Part shown: in pieces, positions 45,315 through 54,865 of the stretch | Numbering within the stretch: the stretch's first letter is position 1 | Layout: the number at the start of each line of letters is the position of its first letter | Source: Solirubrobacter ginsenosidimutans | Lineage (GTDB): Bacteria; Actinomycetota; Thermoleophilia; Solirubrobacterales; Solirubrobacteraceae | DNA length: 64,000 nucleotides | Reading direction: 5' to 3' | Assembly (NCBI RefSeq): GCF_027587205.1 | Contig: NZ_JAPDOD010000016.1 | Location: 1-64,000 of the forward strand | Position numbers and translations under genes: made by a program | Notes under the pieces: model-generated | The model's input: the letters and a program-made list of their open reading frames with translations, nothing else | The model's database searches: none | Told to the model about the DNA's origin: nothing

Positions 45315-46546
45315 GCAAGCCGGCGGTCGCGCTGATCGGGACGCTCGACACCAAGGGCGAGGAGATCGCCTACGTGCGCGATCGCCTCGCGGCACTCGGC
45401 GTCGGCACCGTGGTGATCGACTCGGGGATCCTCGGCGAGTCGACGATCCCGTCCGACATCAGCCGGCGAGCCGTCGCCCGCGCCGCGGGGCATCAGCTGG
45501 AGGACGTCCGTGCCGCCGGCTCGCGCGGCGCCGCCGTCGCCCTCATGCGCGAGGGCGTGCGCGAGGTCGTGGTGCGCCAGTTCGCCGACGGCCGGGTGCA
45601 CGGCGTGCTCTGCCTCGGCGGCGCCGAGGGCGGGCTGCTGGGCGCGACCGCGATGCAGGCGCTCCCCGTCGGCGTGCCGAAGCTGCTCGTCTCCCCCTGC
45701 GCCAGCGGCCGCCGCCGGTTCGGGGACTTCGTCGGCGAGAGCGACGTCTGCGTGATGCACTCGGTGGTCGACATCCTCGGCCTCAACGGGATCTCGCGGC
45801 CGATCTTCGACAACGCCGCCGCGGCCATGGCCGGCATGGTCAAGGACGCCGGGTCGGCGCTCGGGACCCTCGGCGAGCACTGCGTCGGGATCACGATGCT
45901 CGGCCAGACGACCCCGGGCGTCATGCGCCTGCGCGAGCGCCTCGTCGAGGCCGGCCACGAGCCCGTGATCTTCCACGCCAACGGCGTCGGCGGCCCCGCG
46001 ATGGAGCACCTCTGCGAGGAGGGCGCGATCCAGGGCGTCGTCGACTACACGCTCTCCGAGGTCGCGAACTCGCTGATGAACGGCCTGCATGCCACGGGCC
46101 CGGATCGGCTGCGCGTCGCCGGCCGCCTCGGTCTCCCCCAGGTCGTCGTCCCCGGCTGCGTCGACTTCTTCAACCAGGGCCCGCGCGACACGATGGCCGA
46201 GCGCTACAAGTCGCGCCAGAGCTACTTCCACAACCCCGTGGCGACCCTGGTGCGGCTCACGCGCGACGAGGAGGCCACGCTGGGCGCCGACGTCGCCGCG
46301 CGGCTGAACGAGGCCACGGGCCCGGTCCGGGTCGTCGCACCCACGCGCGGGTTCTCGCTCGCCGATGCCGAGGGCGGCGACCTGTGGGACCCCGTCGCCG
46401 ACGGCGCGTTCCTGGATGCCCTCTCCGGAGCGCTGCGCGCCGACATCCCCTTCGAAGCCGTCGACGCCCACGTCGACGACCACCTGTTCGCCGACGTCGT
46501 CGCCGAGCGTTACCTGTCCCTCGTCTCGGAGACCGCCGATGTCTGA
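45311..46546 (+). CDS. Tm-1-like (UPF0261) ATP-binding domain protein
   Basis: A 411-residue protein of the Tm-1-like/UPF0261 family. It begins VALIGTLDTKGEEIAYVRDRL, the family signature, and contains GVLCLGGAEGGLLGATAM and VVVPGCVDFFNQGPRDT in the C-terminal half. The N-terminal half resembles the ATP-binding domain of the plant Tm-1 resistance protein; the bacterial role is not established. The ATG at 45311 is coupled to the epimerase by a four-base overlap. Its place in a sugar operon suggests a metabolic role. Confidence 0.88.
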   Translation: MSKPAVALIGTLDTKGEEIAYVRDRLAALGVGTVVIDSGILGESTIPSDISRRAVARAAGHQLEDVRAAGSRGAAVALMREGVREVVVRQFADGRVHGVLCLGGAEGGLLGATAMQALPVGVPKLLVSPCASGRRRFGDFVGESDVCVMHSVVDILGLNGISRPIFDNAAAAMAGMVKDAGSALGTLGEHCVGITMLGQTTPGVMRLRERLVEAGHEPVIFHANGVGGPAMEHLCEEGAIQGVVDYTLSEVANSLMNGLHATGPDRLRVAGRLGLPQVVVPGCVDFFNQGPRDTMAERYKSRQSYFHNPVATLVRLTRDEEATLGADVAARLNEATGPVRVVAPTRGFSLADAEGGDLWDPVADGAFLDALSGALRADIPFEAVDAHVDDHLFADVVAERYLSLVSETADV

Positions 46547-47402
46547 CGGCCGCCCCTTTTCCAACTGCATCCTCGACCTGGCGCCGCCGGACATCGCGTG
46601 GTTCCGCGAGCGCTCCGACATCATCCTGGTCCCGATCGGCTCCTGCGAGCAGCACGGTGCCCACCTGCCGATCGGCACGGACACGATCACCGCGCTGGAG
46701 GTCTCCCGCCGCGCCGCCGCGAAGGCCGACGTGCCGTACACGGCGCCGTTCTGGGCCGGCTACTCGCCGCAGCACATGCGCGAGACCGAATCCAGCGTCG
46801 GCACGATCACGCTGCGCGCCGAGACGCTCAACGCGGTCCTCTACGACATCCTGCGCTCGCTCATCCACCACGGGTGGAACAAGCTGATCCTGGTCAACGG
46901 CCACGGCTCCAACGTCAAGGTGCTCGATCCGCTGCTGCGCCGGATCAAGTACGAGACGGGCGCGCTGGTCGCGCTCTACAAGCCCTACGCCGAGCGCTAC
47001 ATCGGCATCCTCGAGGGCCTGCTGGAGAACCCGCCGGAGGAGACGCCGGGCTGGCACGCGTCCGAGCTCGAGACCTCACAGGTGATGGCGCACGACGCGC
47101 GGATGGTCCACATGGACCGAGCGGCCGACGACCGCGCCCAGGCGCCGTCGTGGCTACCGAAATCCTTCCTGAAGTCCGACGGCGCGCCCGACGTGCAGTT
47201 CGAGGGCTACCAGTACTTCTCGTTCCCGATGGACCACGGCGAGTTCTCGCGCACCGGCGTGATCGGCAACCCGATGACGGCGACGCCCGAGAAGGGCGAG
47301 GAGGCGCTGGAGCGCTTCTCGAGCCACCTGGCACGCGCCATCGACGAGTTCCGGGGCCTGTCGGTGGAGGTCCGGCGCCGCGAGTTCGAGGAGCGCGTGT
47401 GA
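46539..47402 (+). CDS. Creatininase-family amidohydrolase
   Basis: A 287-residue metal-dependent amidohydrolase. It has the family motif LVPIGSCEQHGAHLPIGTDT (metal histidine and aspartate), LVNGHGSNVKVLDPLLRRI and the glutamate in WHASELETSQVM. Characterised members hydrolyse creatinine, N-formyl intermediates and the lactam of coenzyme precursors such as mycofactocin. The start ATG at 46539 overlaps the upstream gene by eight bases. Within a sugar operon it may open an amide or lactam on an amino-sugar-like substrate. Confidence 0.88.
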   Translation: MSDGRPFSNCILDLAPPDIAWFRERSDIILVPIGSCEQHGAHLPIGTDTITALEVSRRAAAKADVPYTAPFWAGYSPQHMRETESSVGTITLRAETLNAVLYDILRSLIHHGWNKLILVNGHGSNVKVLDPLLRRIKYETGALVALYKPYAERYIGILEGLLENPPEETPGWHASELETSQVMAHDARMVHMDRAADDRAQAPSWLPKSFLKSDGAPDVQFEGYQYFSFPMDHGEFSRTGVIGNPMTATPEKGEEALERFSSHLARAIDEFRGLSVEVRRREFEERV

Positions 47403-48193
47403 CGAGTGTCCCCCCAGCCATGCGCCGGGCGCAGATCCTGGAGCGCATCCAGCGCGACGGAGGCGTCTCGGTCGCCGATCTCGCGCGCGACCTGACGGTC
47501 TCCTCGATCACCGTCCATCGCGATCTCGAGCAGCTGTCCAAGGACGGCCTGGTCGAACGCGTCCACGGCGGGGCGCGCTCGATGCCGGCCGCCGGGCCGC
47601 CGACCGCGATCCCGCCCACGGGCTGGGAGCAGCGCGCCGCGGCGGGTCGGGGAGCGAAGGCCACGATCGCCGCGCACGCCGCGCGCGAGGTCCGCTCCGG
47701 CTCGACCATCTTCCTGGACTCGTCCTCCTCCTCCTTGGCCCTGGCGCGCCAGCTCGTCTCCGAGCCCGCGACGGAGCTGACGCTGGTCACCAACTCACCC
47801 GCGATCGCGTATGAGCTCGTGGACGAGCGCATCCTCGTGATCGTCACGCCGGGCGAGCTGGACCAGCACATGCGGCTGCTCGCGGGCCGCTGGACGACCG
47901 ATTTCCTGGCCGGGCTCAACTTCGAGCTCGCGTTCTGCTCTTCAGCCGGCCTCACGCTGGATGCCGGGCTGACCACTTCACGCCGTGCGCTGGCCGACGT
48001 GATCAACGTCGCCAGCGCCAACGCCGCGCGAACGATCGGGCTGATCGACTCGAGCAAGTTCGGCCGGGCCTCGCTGCTGACGATCGCCCGGGCACAGGAG
48101 CTCGACGCGATCGTCACCGACGACGGGCTCGACGAGCAGACGGCGCAGGATTACCGGGCCGCCGGCGTGCAGCTCGAGATCGTCAAGACCTAG
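47399..48193 (+). CDS. DeoR-family regulator
   Basis: A 264-residue regulator. An N-terminal DeoR winged helix (about residues 8-65: [38 protein letters not shown]) is followed by the DeoRC sugar-phosphate sensor domain with [12 protein letters not shown] and [14 protein letters not shown]. The GTG at 47399 overlaps the creatininase stop by four bases; an ATG 21 bases later is an alternative. Embedded in the operon, it probably represses it and is released by a sugar-phosphate intermediate. Confidence 0.9.
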   Translation: MTSVPPAMRRAQILERIQRDGGVSVADLARDLTVSSITVHRDLEQLSKDGLVERVHGGARSMPAAGPPTAIPPTGWEQRAAAGRGAKATIAAHAAREVRSGSTIFLDSSSSSLALARQLVSEPATELTLVTNSPAIAYELVDERILVIVTPGELDQHMRLLAGRWTTDFLAGLNFELAFCSSAGLTLDAGLTTSRRALADVINVASANAARTIGLIDSSKFGRASLLTIARAQELDAIVTDDGLDEQTAQDYRAAGVQLEIVKT

Positions 48194-48206
48194 GAGGAGG
48201 AAAGGG

Positions 48207-49211
48207 ATGGCACGACCCGTCACGTTGTTCACCGGCCAGTGGGCCGACCTCTCGCTCGAGCAGTTGGCCGCCAAGGTCGGAGAGTGGGAGTTCGACGGCC
48301 TCGAGTTGGCCTGTTGGGGGGATCACTTCGACGTCGCGGAAGCGCTGTCCGATTCGTCGTACATCGCGGGCCGGCGCGAGATCCTCGAGCGCAATGGCCT
48401 CAATTGCTGGGCGATTGGCAACCACCTCGTGGGTCAGGCGGTGTGCGACCCGATCGATTCGCGTCATGCAGGGGTGCTGCCGCCGGAGGTGTGGGGCGAC
48501 GGAGAGCCCGAGGGTGTGCGCCAACGCGCGGCAGAGCGGATGAAGGACACGGCGCGCGCGGCGGCCGCGCTCGGCGTCGAGGTCGTGACCGGGTTCACCG
48601 GTTCGGCGGTGTGGCACATGCTCTATTCGTTCCCGCCCAACGACTTCGCCGAGGTCGAGCGGGGCTATGAGGACTTCGCCGAGCGCTGGGGGCCGATCAT
48701 CGACGTCTTCGACGCCGAGGGTGTGCGCTTCGCGCTGGAGGTCCACCCCACCGAGATCGCCTACGACTTCGTCACCACGCGCAAGACGCTGGCGGCGATC
48801 GACCACCGCGAGGGTTTCGGGATCAACTTCGATCCGTCGCACTTCGAGCACCAGTTCCTCGACAGTCCGGCGTTCGTCACCGAGTTCGCGGACCGCATCT
48901 ACCACGTGCACATCAAGGACTCGATCCGGCGGCTGGACGGCCGCTCGTCGATCCTCGGCGGGCATTTGAACTTCGGCGAGGCCGGCCGCGGCTGGGACTT
49001 CGTGTCCCCCGGGCACGGCGACGTGGACTTCGAGGCGCTGCTGCGAGCGCTCAATCGGATCGGCTATCAGGGACCGTTGTCGGTCGAATGGGAGGACTCA
49101 GGGATGGACAGGGATTGGGGCGCGCCTGACGCGCTGGCCTTCGTGCGGGCGAGCGATTTCGCTCCGTCGACGCTCGCGTTCGACGCGGCGTTCGCGAGGG
49201 AGGGTTCGTGA
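48207..49211 (+). CDS. Sugar phosphate isomerase/epimerase, second copy
   Basis: A 334-residue TIM-barrel protein of the same superfamily as the gene at 44400 but clearly distinct from it. Metal-site motifs: [33 protein letters not shown] and [11 protein letters not shown]. This pattern is typical of epimerases partnered with Gfo/Idh/MocA dehydrogenases in inositol-like or oxidised-sugar pathways. The ATG at 48207 has AGGAGG nine bases upstream. Its stop overlaps the next gene's GTG by four bases, so it probably works with that dehydrogenase. Confidence 0.88.
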   Translation: MARPVTLFTGQWADLSLEQLAAKVGEWEFDGLELACWGDHFDVAEALSDSSYIAGRREILERNGLNCWAIGNHLVGQAVCDPIDSRHAGVLPPEVWGDGEPEGVRQRAAERMKDTARAAAALGVEVVTGFTGSAVWHMLYSFPPNDFAEVERGYEDFAERWGPIIDVFDAEGVRFALEVHPTEIAYDFVTTRKTLAAIDHREGFGINFDPSHFEHQFLDSPAFVTEFADRIYHVHIKDSIRRLDGRSSILGGHLNFGEAGRGWDFVSPGHGDVDFEALLRALNRIGYQGPLSVEWEDSGMDRDWGAPDALAFVRASDFAPSTLAFDAAFAREGS

Positions 49212-50389
49212 GCAAGGTCGGCTTCGTCACGATGGGCGAGTCGGCGGGCGGGGAGGACATCCCCACCATCGGCGTCGGCATGCTCGGCTACGGGTTCATG
49301 GGCAAGGCCCACTCGAACGCGTACAAGACGCTCGCCTACATGACCTGGCCCCCGCCATTGATGCCGCAGCTGGTCTCGATCGCGGGCCGCAACGAGGAGG
49401 CGGTGGCCGGCGCGGCACGCCGCTACGGCTTCACCGATCACGTGACGGACTGGCAGAAGCTGGTCACCGACCCGCGGATCGGCGTCTTCGACAACTCCGG
49501 GCCGAACAACTTCCACGCGGAGCCGACGATCGCGGCCGCCGAGGCGGGCAAGCACGTCATCTGCGAGAAGCCGCTCGGGCGCACCGCGGACGAGGCCTAC
49601 GAGACGTGGCAGCGGGTGCAGGCCACGGGCGTGAAGGCGATGTGCGCCTTCAACTACCGCTTCGTGCCCGCCGTGCGGCTGGCTCGGCAGATCATCGAGT
49701 CCGGTGACCTCGGCGAGATCTTCCACTTCCGCGGGCGCTACCTGCAGGAGTGGATCATCGACGCCGACTTCCCGATGGTCTGGCGCCTGGACAAGGATGT
49801 CGCGGGCTCCGGCGCCCTCGGCGACCTCGGCGCGCACGTGATCGATCTCGCCCGCTACCTCGTCGGCGAAATCGATTCTGTCTCCGCCCACACGCGCACC
49901 TTCGTCAAGGACCGCGAGGGCGGCGCCGTGACGGTCGACGACGCGGTCGAGTCGGTCGTGGACTTCTCGAACGGCGCGGTCGGCACGATCGAGGCGACGC
50001 GCTTCGCCAGCGGGCGCAAGAACGCGCTGCAGTTTGAGATCAACGGCTCCAAGGGCTCGCTCAGCTTCGATATCGAGCGCCTGAACGAGCTCGAGGTCCA
50101 CTACCGCGGCTCCACGCCGGGCAAGCTCTCCCAGGGCTTCCGCAACGTGCTCGTGTCCGAGGCCGACCACCCGTTCTGGGAGCACTGGTGGCCCCAGGGG
50201 CACATGATCGGCTGGGAGCACACGTTCGTCCACGAGCTCCACCACTTCCTCACCGCGATCCGCGACGACACCGACATCGCGCCCCACGGCGCGACGTTCG
50301 AGGACGGATACCGCGCGGCCGAGATCTGCGACGCGATGCTGCGCTCCGCCGACTCGGGCTGCCGCGAAACCGTCGCCTATCGGTCCTAG
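49208..50389 (+). CDS. Gfo/Idh/MocA-family dehydrogenase
   Basis: A 393-residue NAD(P)-dependent oxidoreductase. The Rossmann motif is [19 protein letters not shown], the catalytic lysine lies in VICEKPLG, and the [19 protein letters not shown] segment carries the active-site aspartate and histidine. Family members oxidise polyols and sugar derivatives such as inositol or 1,5-anhydrofructose. The start is GTG at 49208, four-base overlap with the epimerase. It ends the operon and is followed by a strong terminator. Confidence 0.93.
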   Translation: MSKVGFVTMGESAGGEDIPTIGVGMLGYGFMGKAHSNAYKTLAYMTWPPPLMPQLVSIAGRNEEAVAGAARRYGFTDHVTDWQKLVTDPRIGVFDNSGPNNFHAEPTIAAAEAGKHVICEKPLGRTADEAYETWQRVQATGVKAMCAFNYRFVPAVRLARQIIESGDLGEIFHFRGRYLQEWIIDADFPMVWRLDKDVAGSGALGDLGAHVIDLARYLVGEIDSVSAHTRTFVKDREGGAVTVDDAVESVVDFSNGAVGTIEATRFASGRKNALQFEINGSKGSLSFDIERLNELEVHYRGSTPGKLSQGFRNVLVSEADHPFWEHWWPQGHMIGWEHTFVHELHHFLTAIRDDTDIAPHGATFEDGYRAAEICDAMLRSADSGCRETVAYRS

Positions 50390-50404
50390 GACCAATTGCC
50401 AATG

Positions 50405-50434
50405 GGAATGGTCCGCGATTGCGCGGACCATTCC
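50405..50434 (+). terminator. Terminator hairpin after the sugar operon
   Basis: A perfect 13-base stem GGAATGGTCCGCG / CGCGGACCATTCC with loop ATTG, starting 15 bases after the Gfo/Idh stop. It ends four bases before the next ATG, so it also forms the leader region of that gene. Confidence 0.8.
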
Positions 50435-50438
50435 TCCC

Positions 50439-50765
50439 ATGACAGCCGACGAGATCATCACGCTTGAAGTGGCGTCCTGGCCCGGGGTGACCGCCGGGGC
50501 CGGCAGCCGCGGCGAGTTCTCCTTCAAGGTCGGCCGGCGCGAGATCGGGCACATCCACGGCGACTGGGTCGCGCACTTCGGCTTCCCCAAGGCCGTCTGG
50601 CAGGAGCTCTACGACGCCGGGCGCATCGACTATCACTCGGTCTTCCCCGGCAGGAAGGGCTGGGCGGCGCGCCGGATCGAGACCGAGGACGACGTGCAGG
50701 ACGTGATCGCGCTGCTGCGGCTCAACTACGACCGGGCCGTCGGTGCGAGCAGTCTGGCTGCGTGA
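50439..50765 (+). CDS. DUF5519/luciferase-domain-like small protein
   Basis: A 108-residue cytoplasmic protein. The pattern GEFSFKVGRREIGHIHGDW, HFGFPKAVWQELYDAG and a C-terminal LLRLNYDRA resembles the luciferase/DUF5519 family, proteins that often bear an arm-like nucleotide- or nucleic-acid-linked role that remains undefined. It has no signal or helix. The ATG at 50439 follows the terminator hairpin closely and no ribosome-binding site is visible. Its 3' end overlaps the next gene by 23 bases, suggesting coupling. Confidence 0.7.
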   Translation: MTADEIITLEVASWPGVTAGAGSRGEFSFKVGRREIGHIHGDWVAHFGFPKAVWQELYDAGRIDYHSVFPGRKGWAARRIETEDDVQDVIALLRLNYDRAVGASSLAA

Positions 50766-51612
50766 GTTCGGCCCGCCGTCGGTGCTCGTCCCCGGGGAGG
50801 CGGACGAGCCCGCCGGCGAGGTCGTCATCGACGTCGTGCACGCGAACATCACGTTCGTCGAGACCCAGGTGCGGGCGGGGCGCGGACCGTTTCCGGTCCA
50901 GCTGCCGATGATTCCCGGCAACGGCGTCGGCGGGGTCGTCGACGGTCGCCGCGTGATCGCGTCGCTGGGCGGGTCCGGCGGGTACGCGGAGCGGGTCGCG
51001 GTGCCGGCGAGCGCGCTGCTCGACGTGCCGGACGGCATGGCGCTCGACGCCGCGGTCGCGCTGCTGGCCGACGGGCGGACGGCGACGATGCTCTTCAAGG
51101 CGGCGAACGTCGCCGCGGGCGAGCGGGTGCTGGTCGAGGCCGCGGCGGGCGGCGTCGGCACGCTGCTCGTGCAGCTCGCTCGCTCGGCCGGAGCGACGGT
51201 GGTCGGCGCGGTGGGCAGTGAGGCCAAGCTCGCGCTCGTCGACTCGCTCGGGGCGGAGGCCGTCCTCTACGACGACGTCGCGGGCCCGCTCGACGTCGTC
51301 TTCGACGGGGTCGGCGGTGAGATCGCGCGCTCGGCGTTCACGCTCCTGGCGCGCGGCGGGCGGATGCTCTCCTACGGCCTCGCGAGCGGCGAGTGGGCGG
51401 GCATCGGTGCCGAGGAGGCGGCCGCGCGGGGCGTCACGCTCGTGCAGCCCAACCGCTCGCCGGACGCCCTGCGGGGATACACCGAGCAGGCGTTGCACAG
51501 CGGCCTGGCGCCCGTGATCGGACAGCGTTTTCCCCTGGAAAACGCATCAGACGCTCATGCGGCGATCGAATCGCGCGCGACAACAGGAAAGACACTTCTC
51601 GACGTCCGCTGA
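50743..51612 (+). CDS. Quinone oxidoreductase-like MDR protein
   Basis: A 289-residue medium-chain dehydrogenase/reductase of the zinc-free quinone oxidoreductase group. It starts MRAVWLREFGPPSVL; the substrate domain has IPGNGVGGVV, and the NADPH motif is AAAGGVGTLLVQLARSAGA. It is somewhat shorter than the usual 320 residues, with a compressed region before the nucleotide fold. No zinc cysteines are present. The GTG at 50743 overlaps the preceding gene by 23 bases. It reduces quinones or enones in characterised relatives; the substrate here is unknown. Confidence 0.88.
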   Translation: MRAVWLREFGPPSVLVPGEADEPAGEVVIDVVHANITFVETQVRAGRGPFPVQLPMIPGNGVGGVVDGRRVIASLGGSGGYAERVAVPASALLDVPDGMALDAAVALLADGRTATMLFKAANVAAGERVLVEAAAGGVGTLLVQLARSAGATVVGAVGSEAKLALVDSLGAEAVLYDDVAGPLDVVFDGVGGEIARSAFTLLARGGRMLSYGLASGEWAGIGAEEAAARGVTLVQPNRSPDALRGYTEQALHSGLAPVIGQRFPLENASDAHAAIESRATTGKTLLDVR

Positions 51613-51632
51613 TTCCTACCGTGGCTCAGACA

Positions 51633-52013
51633 ATGCCAGTGCCACACCTTCCCACCGCGCTGTACCGCATGCAGATCGCGCTCGCCGACGTCGACCCCGG
51701 CCCGGTTCGCGCCGATCTCGAGCACGCGCTCGCGATCGCGACGTTCGACGCCGACGGCGCCGGCGAAGGGGATCCGCTGCACGAGGCGCACTTCGGGCAG
51801 ATCCCGCAGATCCCTGAGGGTCCGATGTTCCCCGGCCTGCCCGCCGGCCCGCTCACCGAGGCGATGGACGAGCTCCAGCGCGCGCTGATCTGGGAGGCCG
51901 ACAACGCCGAGTTCCTCGACGCGGACCTCAACAGCTCGGTCTACCTGCGCGCGGCGGGTCACCTGGACCGCGCGGCAGCGGCGCTCTCACAGAGCGCCGA
52001 CGCGCCAGTTTGA
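51633..52013 (+). CDS. Hypothetical protein
   Basis: A 126-residue acidic cytoplasmic protein with no signal peptide. It is mainly helical (ALYRMQIALADVDPGPVRAD; EAMDELQRALIWEADNAEF), with a proline-rich central part. I do not recognise the family. The ATG at 51633 and a GTG 12 bases upstream are both possible starts. It follows the oxidoreductase at 20 bases on the same strand. Between it and the next gene (77 bases) I see only a ribosome-binding site. Confidence 0.6.
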   Translation: MPVPHLPTALYRMQIALADVDPGPVRADLEHALAIATFDADGAGEGDPLHEAHFGQIPQIPEGPMFPGLPAGPLTEAMDELQRALIWEADNAEFLDADLNSSVYLRAAGHLDRAAAALSQSADAPV

Positions 52014-52090
52014 GCGCGAGCGGCCAACCTCGCCGCGCGGGTGCGGGTCACACCGCCTGACCCCACCCACTCGCTCCAAGGAGCTCCCCA

Positions 52091-52315
52091 ATGTTCAAGC
52101 GCATCGCCCTGCTCGCCGTGACCGCCGGCGTGCTCGCCCTCCCCGCCGTCGCCGGCGCGAGCACCAACACACTGCAGTCCCCGATCGGCCCGCTCAAGCC
52201 GACCCAGGTCAAGTGGATCTACGGGCCGGGCGGCTCCGACGGCACCGCCGAGGCCGCCGGCTACGACACCACCAGCTACGACGACCTCACCTATCCGGGG
52301 GTGCGGTTCCCCTGA
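52091..52315 (+). CDS. Small secreted peptide
   Basis: A 74-residue protein with a clear signal peptide (residues 1-23: KRIALLAVTAGVLALPAVAG) and a mature chain of about 50 residues that is acidic and rich in G, T, Y, D and P, without cysteine. It ends in TYPGVRFP. AAGGAG lies at ideal distance before the ATG, and codon use is like its neighbours, so it is probably real. I do not recognise the family. It ends six bases before the convergent M1 peptidase gene. Confidence 0.7.
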   Translation: MFKRIALLAVTAGVLALPAVAGASTNTLQSPIGPLKPTQVKWIYGPGGSDGTAEAAGYDTTSYDDLTYPGVRFP

Positions 52316-52321
52316 TCGGCG

Positions 52322-54334
52322 CTAGGCGGACGGCTTCTTCGGCGTGCTCAGCCACGTGCGGAAGAAGCCGTCCAGCCGCCGGCCCGACACCTGTTCGGCG
52401 AGCGCGATGAAGCGCGCGGTGGTGACGTTGCCGCCGGCGTTGCGCCGCACCCACTCCTTCAAGAGGGCGAAGAAGGCCGCGTCGCCGATCCGCAGCCGCA
52501 GGGCGTGCAGCGCCATCGCGCCGCGCTGGTAGACCGGCGGGTCGAAGAGGTGCGCCCTCCCCGGGTCGGCTACGTCGATGCGCCAGAAGCTGCTGCCGGC
52601 CGGGTAGTCGTGCATGCGCTCGTCGAACTCCGCCTGCGCGGTGTGGCGCCCTTGCTGCTGCGCCCACAGCCACTCGGCGTAGGTCGCGAAGCCCTCGTTG
52701 AGCCAGATGTCGCGCCAGTTGTAGACCGACAGCAGATCGCCCGCCCACTGGTGTGCGAGCTCGTGGACGATCACCGTGTCGGCCTCGGGATCGCCGCGGT
52801 CCTCGAAGAACACACGCGAGTAGATCGGGCGCGTCTGGTTCTCCAGCGCGAAGCCGATCACCGGGTCGTCGATGATCGACCCGACCGTCGAGAACGGGTA
52901 CGGCCCGAAGACGCTCGCGAGGAAGTCGATGATCTCCGGCTCGCGCGCGACCGCCGCCTGGGCGACGTCGCCGGCTGACCGCGGGCCCTGGGCGTAGGCG
53001 GCCGAGATCCAGTCGGCGGAATTGGGCTTGCTGCCGGCGGGCGCGCCCGGGACGGTCCAGCCGTCGAGCGTGTCGCCGTCGTCCTCGAAGGACGTCGAGC
53101 CGCTCGCGCCCGTCACGACGACGTCGTCGACGGCGACGCCGCTGAACTGGAAGGCGTCGTCGGTGTAGTAGCTGAGGGCCACCTCGACGCTGCGGCCCGC
53201 GTAGCGCGAGAGGTCGACGGACCAGTGCTCGTAACCCGCCGCCGGCAGCGTCGACGCGTTCCACGTGCCGGTCGTGCCCTTCGCCGCGCACTTGCGCCCG
53301 TCGTCGGCGATGTAGTGCGCGAGGAACGGATGGAGCTTGAGCACGCCGCGGCAATCGAAGGCGGGCTGGTTGAACGTGTGGTGGCGCTGGTCGCGCAGCG
53401 TGGTCCAGCTGTCCGTGCCGACCGGGTGTGCCTCGACGAAGAAGAAGTCACCGAACGGCTGGACGTCGTGGTCGACCCAGAACGAGAGCTTCGCACCACC
53501 CGCGGGGACGTCGATCGTGCGCATGAGCCGCTGATATCCCGGCTGCGCGATGCCGGTGACGGCGTAGCGAGCGCCGGTGCGCGGTTTCGGGCGCTTGAGC
53601 AGCGTCGGGTCGATGGCGTCCAGGTACGGCCGGCCGTCGACGGTGCGCGTGCTGATGTCGAACTGCCCGATCGTCGCGGTCGAGAGGTAGGACGCCATCG
53701 GCTCCTTCGCCTCCCAGCGCCAGATCGACCGTCCGCCACGCTGTTCGACGCCCAGCAGCTCGCCGTTGGCGACGGCCTCCAGCCCGCGCGGGACGCTGAT
53801 GCGGAACGAGTAGCTCGCCTTGTCGCGCGGGTGCTCGTTGACCGGGAACCAGGACGACGCGCTGTGCGGCTCACCCGCGATCAGCGCGCCGTCGGCGGTC
53901 GGCATGAACCCGTCGGCGTCGCCGAGCGAGCCCTCGTTGATCGGGCGCGGCCGGCCGTCGTAGGCGATCACCGCCGTGAACGTGCGACCGCGGCGCAGGT
54001 ACGAGCGCGGGACGAGCGTCAGCTCGGAGCCCTTCCGACGCACCTTGGCCGCGCGCCCGTCGACCCGCGCCGAGCGCACCTTCAGGCCGCGGAAGTCGAG
54101 GTTGAAGCTCGAGAGATCCTGGGTCGCCGCGGCGGTGATCGTGGCGACGCCGCGCAGCAGGCGGGTCTTGGGCGTGTAGGCGATGTTCAGCCCGTAGTGC
54201 GCGACGTCGTAGCCGCCGTTGCCGTCCTTGGGGAAGTCCGGGTCGCCGATCCCGGCCGCGCCCGGCCGGGGCTTGGCCTCGGCGGTGCACGCGACCGTCA
54301 GCGCCAGGCACAGCGCGATCAGGAGGATTCGCAT
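52322..54334 (-). CDS. Secreted M1-family metallopeptidase with inserted domain
   Basis: A 670-residue exported aminopeptidase-like protein. The signal region is residues 1-20 (LLIALCLALTVAC; the cysteine could be a weak lipobox). The N-terminal beta domain covers about 35-235. The catalytic site has HELAHQWAG at 524-532 and E547 in WLNEGFATY, with the substrate-recognition motif GFALENQTRPIY in place of the usual GAMEN. Residues about 240-445 are an insert resembling the MAM-like domain of immune-inhibitor-A peptidases (DSWTTLRDQ, HWSVDLSRYAGRSVEV, VAVDDVVV, DGWTVPG). The start is ATG at 54334, overlapping the upstream small gene by one base (TGATG). Confidence 0.88.
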   Translation of the reverse strand: MRILLIALCLALTVACTAEAKPRPGAAGIGDPDFPKDGNGGYDVAHYGLNIAYTPKTRLLRGVATITAAATQDLSSFNLDFRGLKVRSARVDGRAAKVRRKGSELTLVPRSYLRRGRTFTAVIAYDGRPRPINEGSLGDADGFMPTADGALIAGEPHSASSWFPVNEHPRDKASYSFRISVPRGLEAVANGELLGVEQRGGRSIWRWEAKEPMASYLSTATIGQFDISTRTVDGRPYLDAIDPTLLKRPKPRTGARYAVTGIAQPGYQRLMRTIDVPAGGAKLSFWVDHDVQPFGDFFFVEAHPVGTDSWTTLRDQRHHTFNQPAFDCRGVLKLHPFLAHYIADDGRKCAAKGTTGTWNASTLPAAGYEHWSVDLSRYAGRSVEVALSYYTDDAFQFSGVAVDDVVVTGASGSTSFEDDGDTLDGWTVPGAPAGSKPNSADWISAAYAQGPRSAGDVAQAAVAREPEIIDFLASVFGPYPFSTVGSIIDDPVIGFALENQTRPIYSRVFFEDRGDPEADTVIVHELAHQWAGDLLSVYNWRDIWLNEGFATYAEWLWAQQQGRHTAQAEFDERMHDYPAGSSFWRIDVADPGRAHLFDPPVYQRGAMALHALRLRIGDAAFFALLKEWVRRNAGGNVTTARFIALAEQVSGRRLDGFFRTWLSTPKKPSA

Positions 54335-54522
54335 CAGCGCACTTCGTAGCCCGCGAGGTCCAGGCAGACCACGCAGAAGGGCCACGGCGGATTCCACGGC
54401 CAGCCGGTCACGTCCTTGCCGCAGAGCGCCGTGTCCGGATCGTCTTCTCCGACGATGTGGCAGATCTTCTCGCCGTCGTGCGTCGGACCGTGGACCTTTT
54501 CACGGTCTGGGGCCGTCGTCAT
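54334..54522 (-). CDS. Small zinc-ribbon-like protein (DUF3039-like)
   Basis: A 62-residue protein with a CHIVGEDDPD start, ALCGKDV and a C-terminal CVVC, giving four cysteines and a histidine in the spacing of an actinobacterial DUF3039-type zinc ribbon. It lacks a signal peptide and should be cytoplasmic. The ATG at 54522 lies 19 bases after the peroxidase stop, and the TGA overlaps the peptidase ATG. The role is unknown; it may simply be coupled to the peptidase. Confidence 0.7.
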   Translation of the reverse strand: MTTAPDREKVHGPTHDGEKICHIVGEDDPDTALCGKDVTGWPWNPPWPFCVVCLDLAGYEVR

Positions 54523-54541
54523 GGCACACGTTGTAGCCGTT

Positions 54542-54865
54542 TCAGGGCGTCGTCGTCGACAGGGTGAACACGAGCGCGGTCGTGTAGTTGCCCGTTCGCA
54601 GCGCGTCCGTCGCGCCGACGCGCTGCTTGAACGTCACGGTCGTGGTGTCGTTGGAGGCTGGAGCGCTCCAGCTCGCCTTCGACAGCTGCACGTCGACCGG
54701 CGCGGGCAGCGGGAAGGTGCCGTTGGTCAGGTGGCCGCCGCTCACGTTCAGCGCCGCGTCGCCGGCGGTCGAGATCACGGTGGCGGTCGTCGTGGCGGTG
54801 TAGTCCTTCGCGACGCCGGGGGTGAAGGCGCCGAAGCTCGGCGGCTGGCCGAGCGAGAGCGACAG
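54542..54865 (-). other. Shared C-terminal domain, copy 3 (in heme peroxidase)
   Basis: The last 107 residues of the peroxidase. It shares FGAFTPGVAKDY, VISTAGDAALNVSGG, HLTNGTFPLP and the end FTLSTTTP with the two longer copies, but lacks the roughly 25-residue middle segment. It follows directly after the peroxidase domain. Confidence 0.88.
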
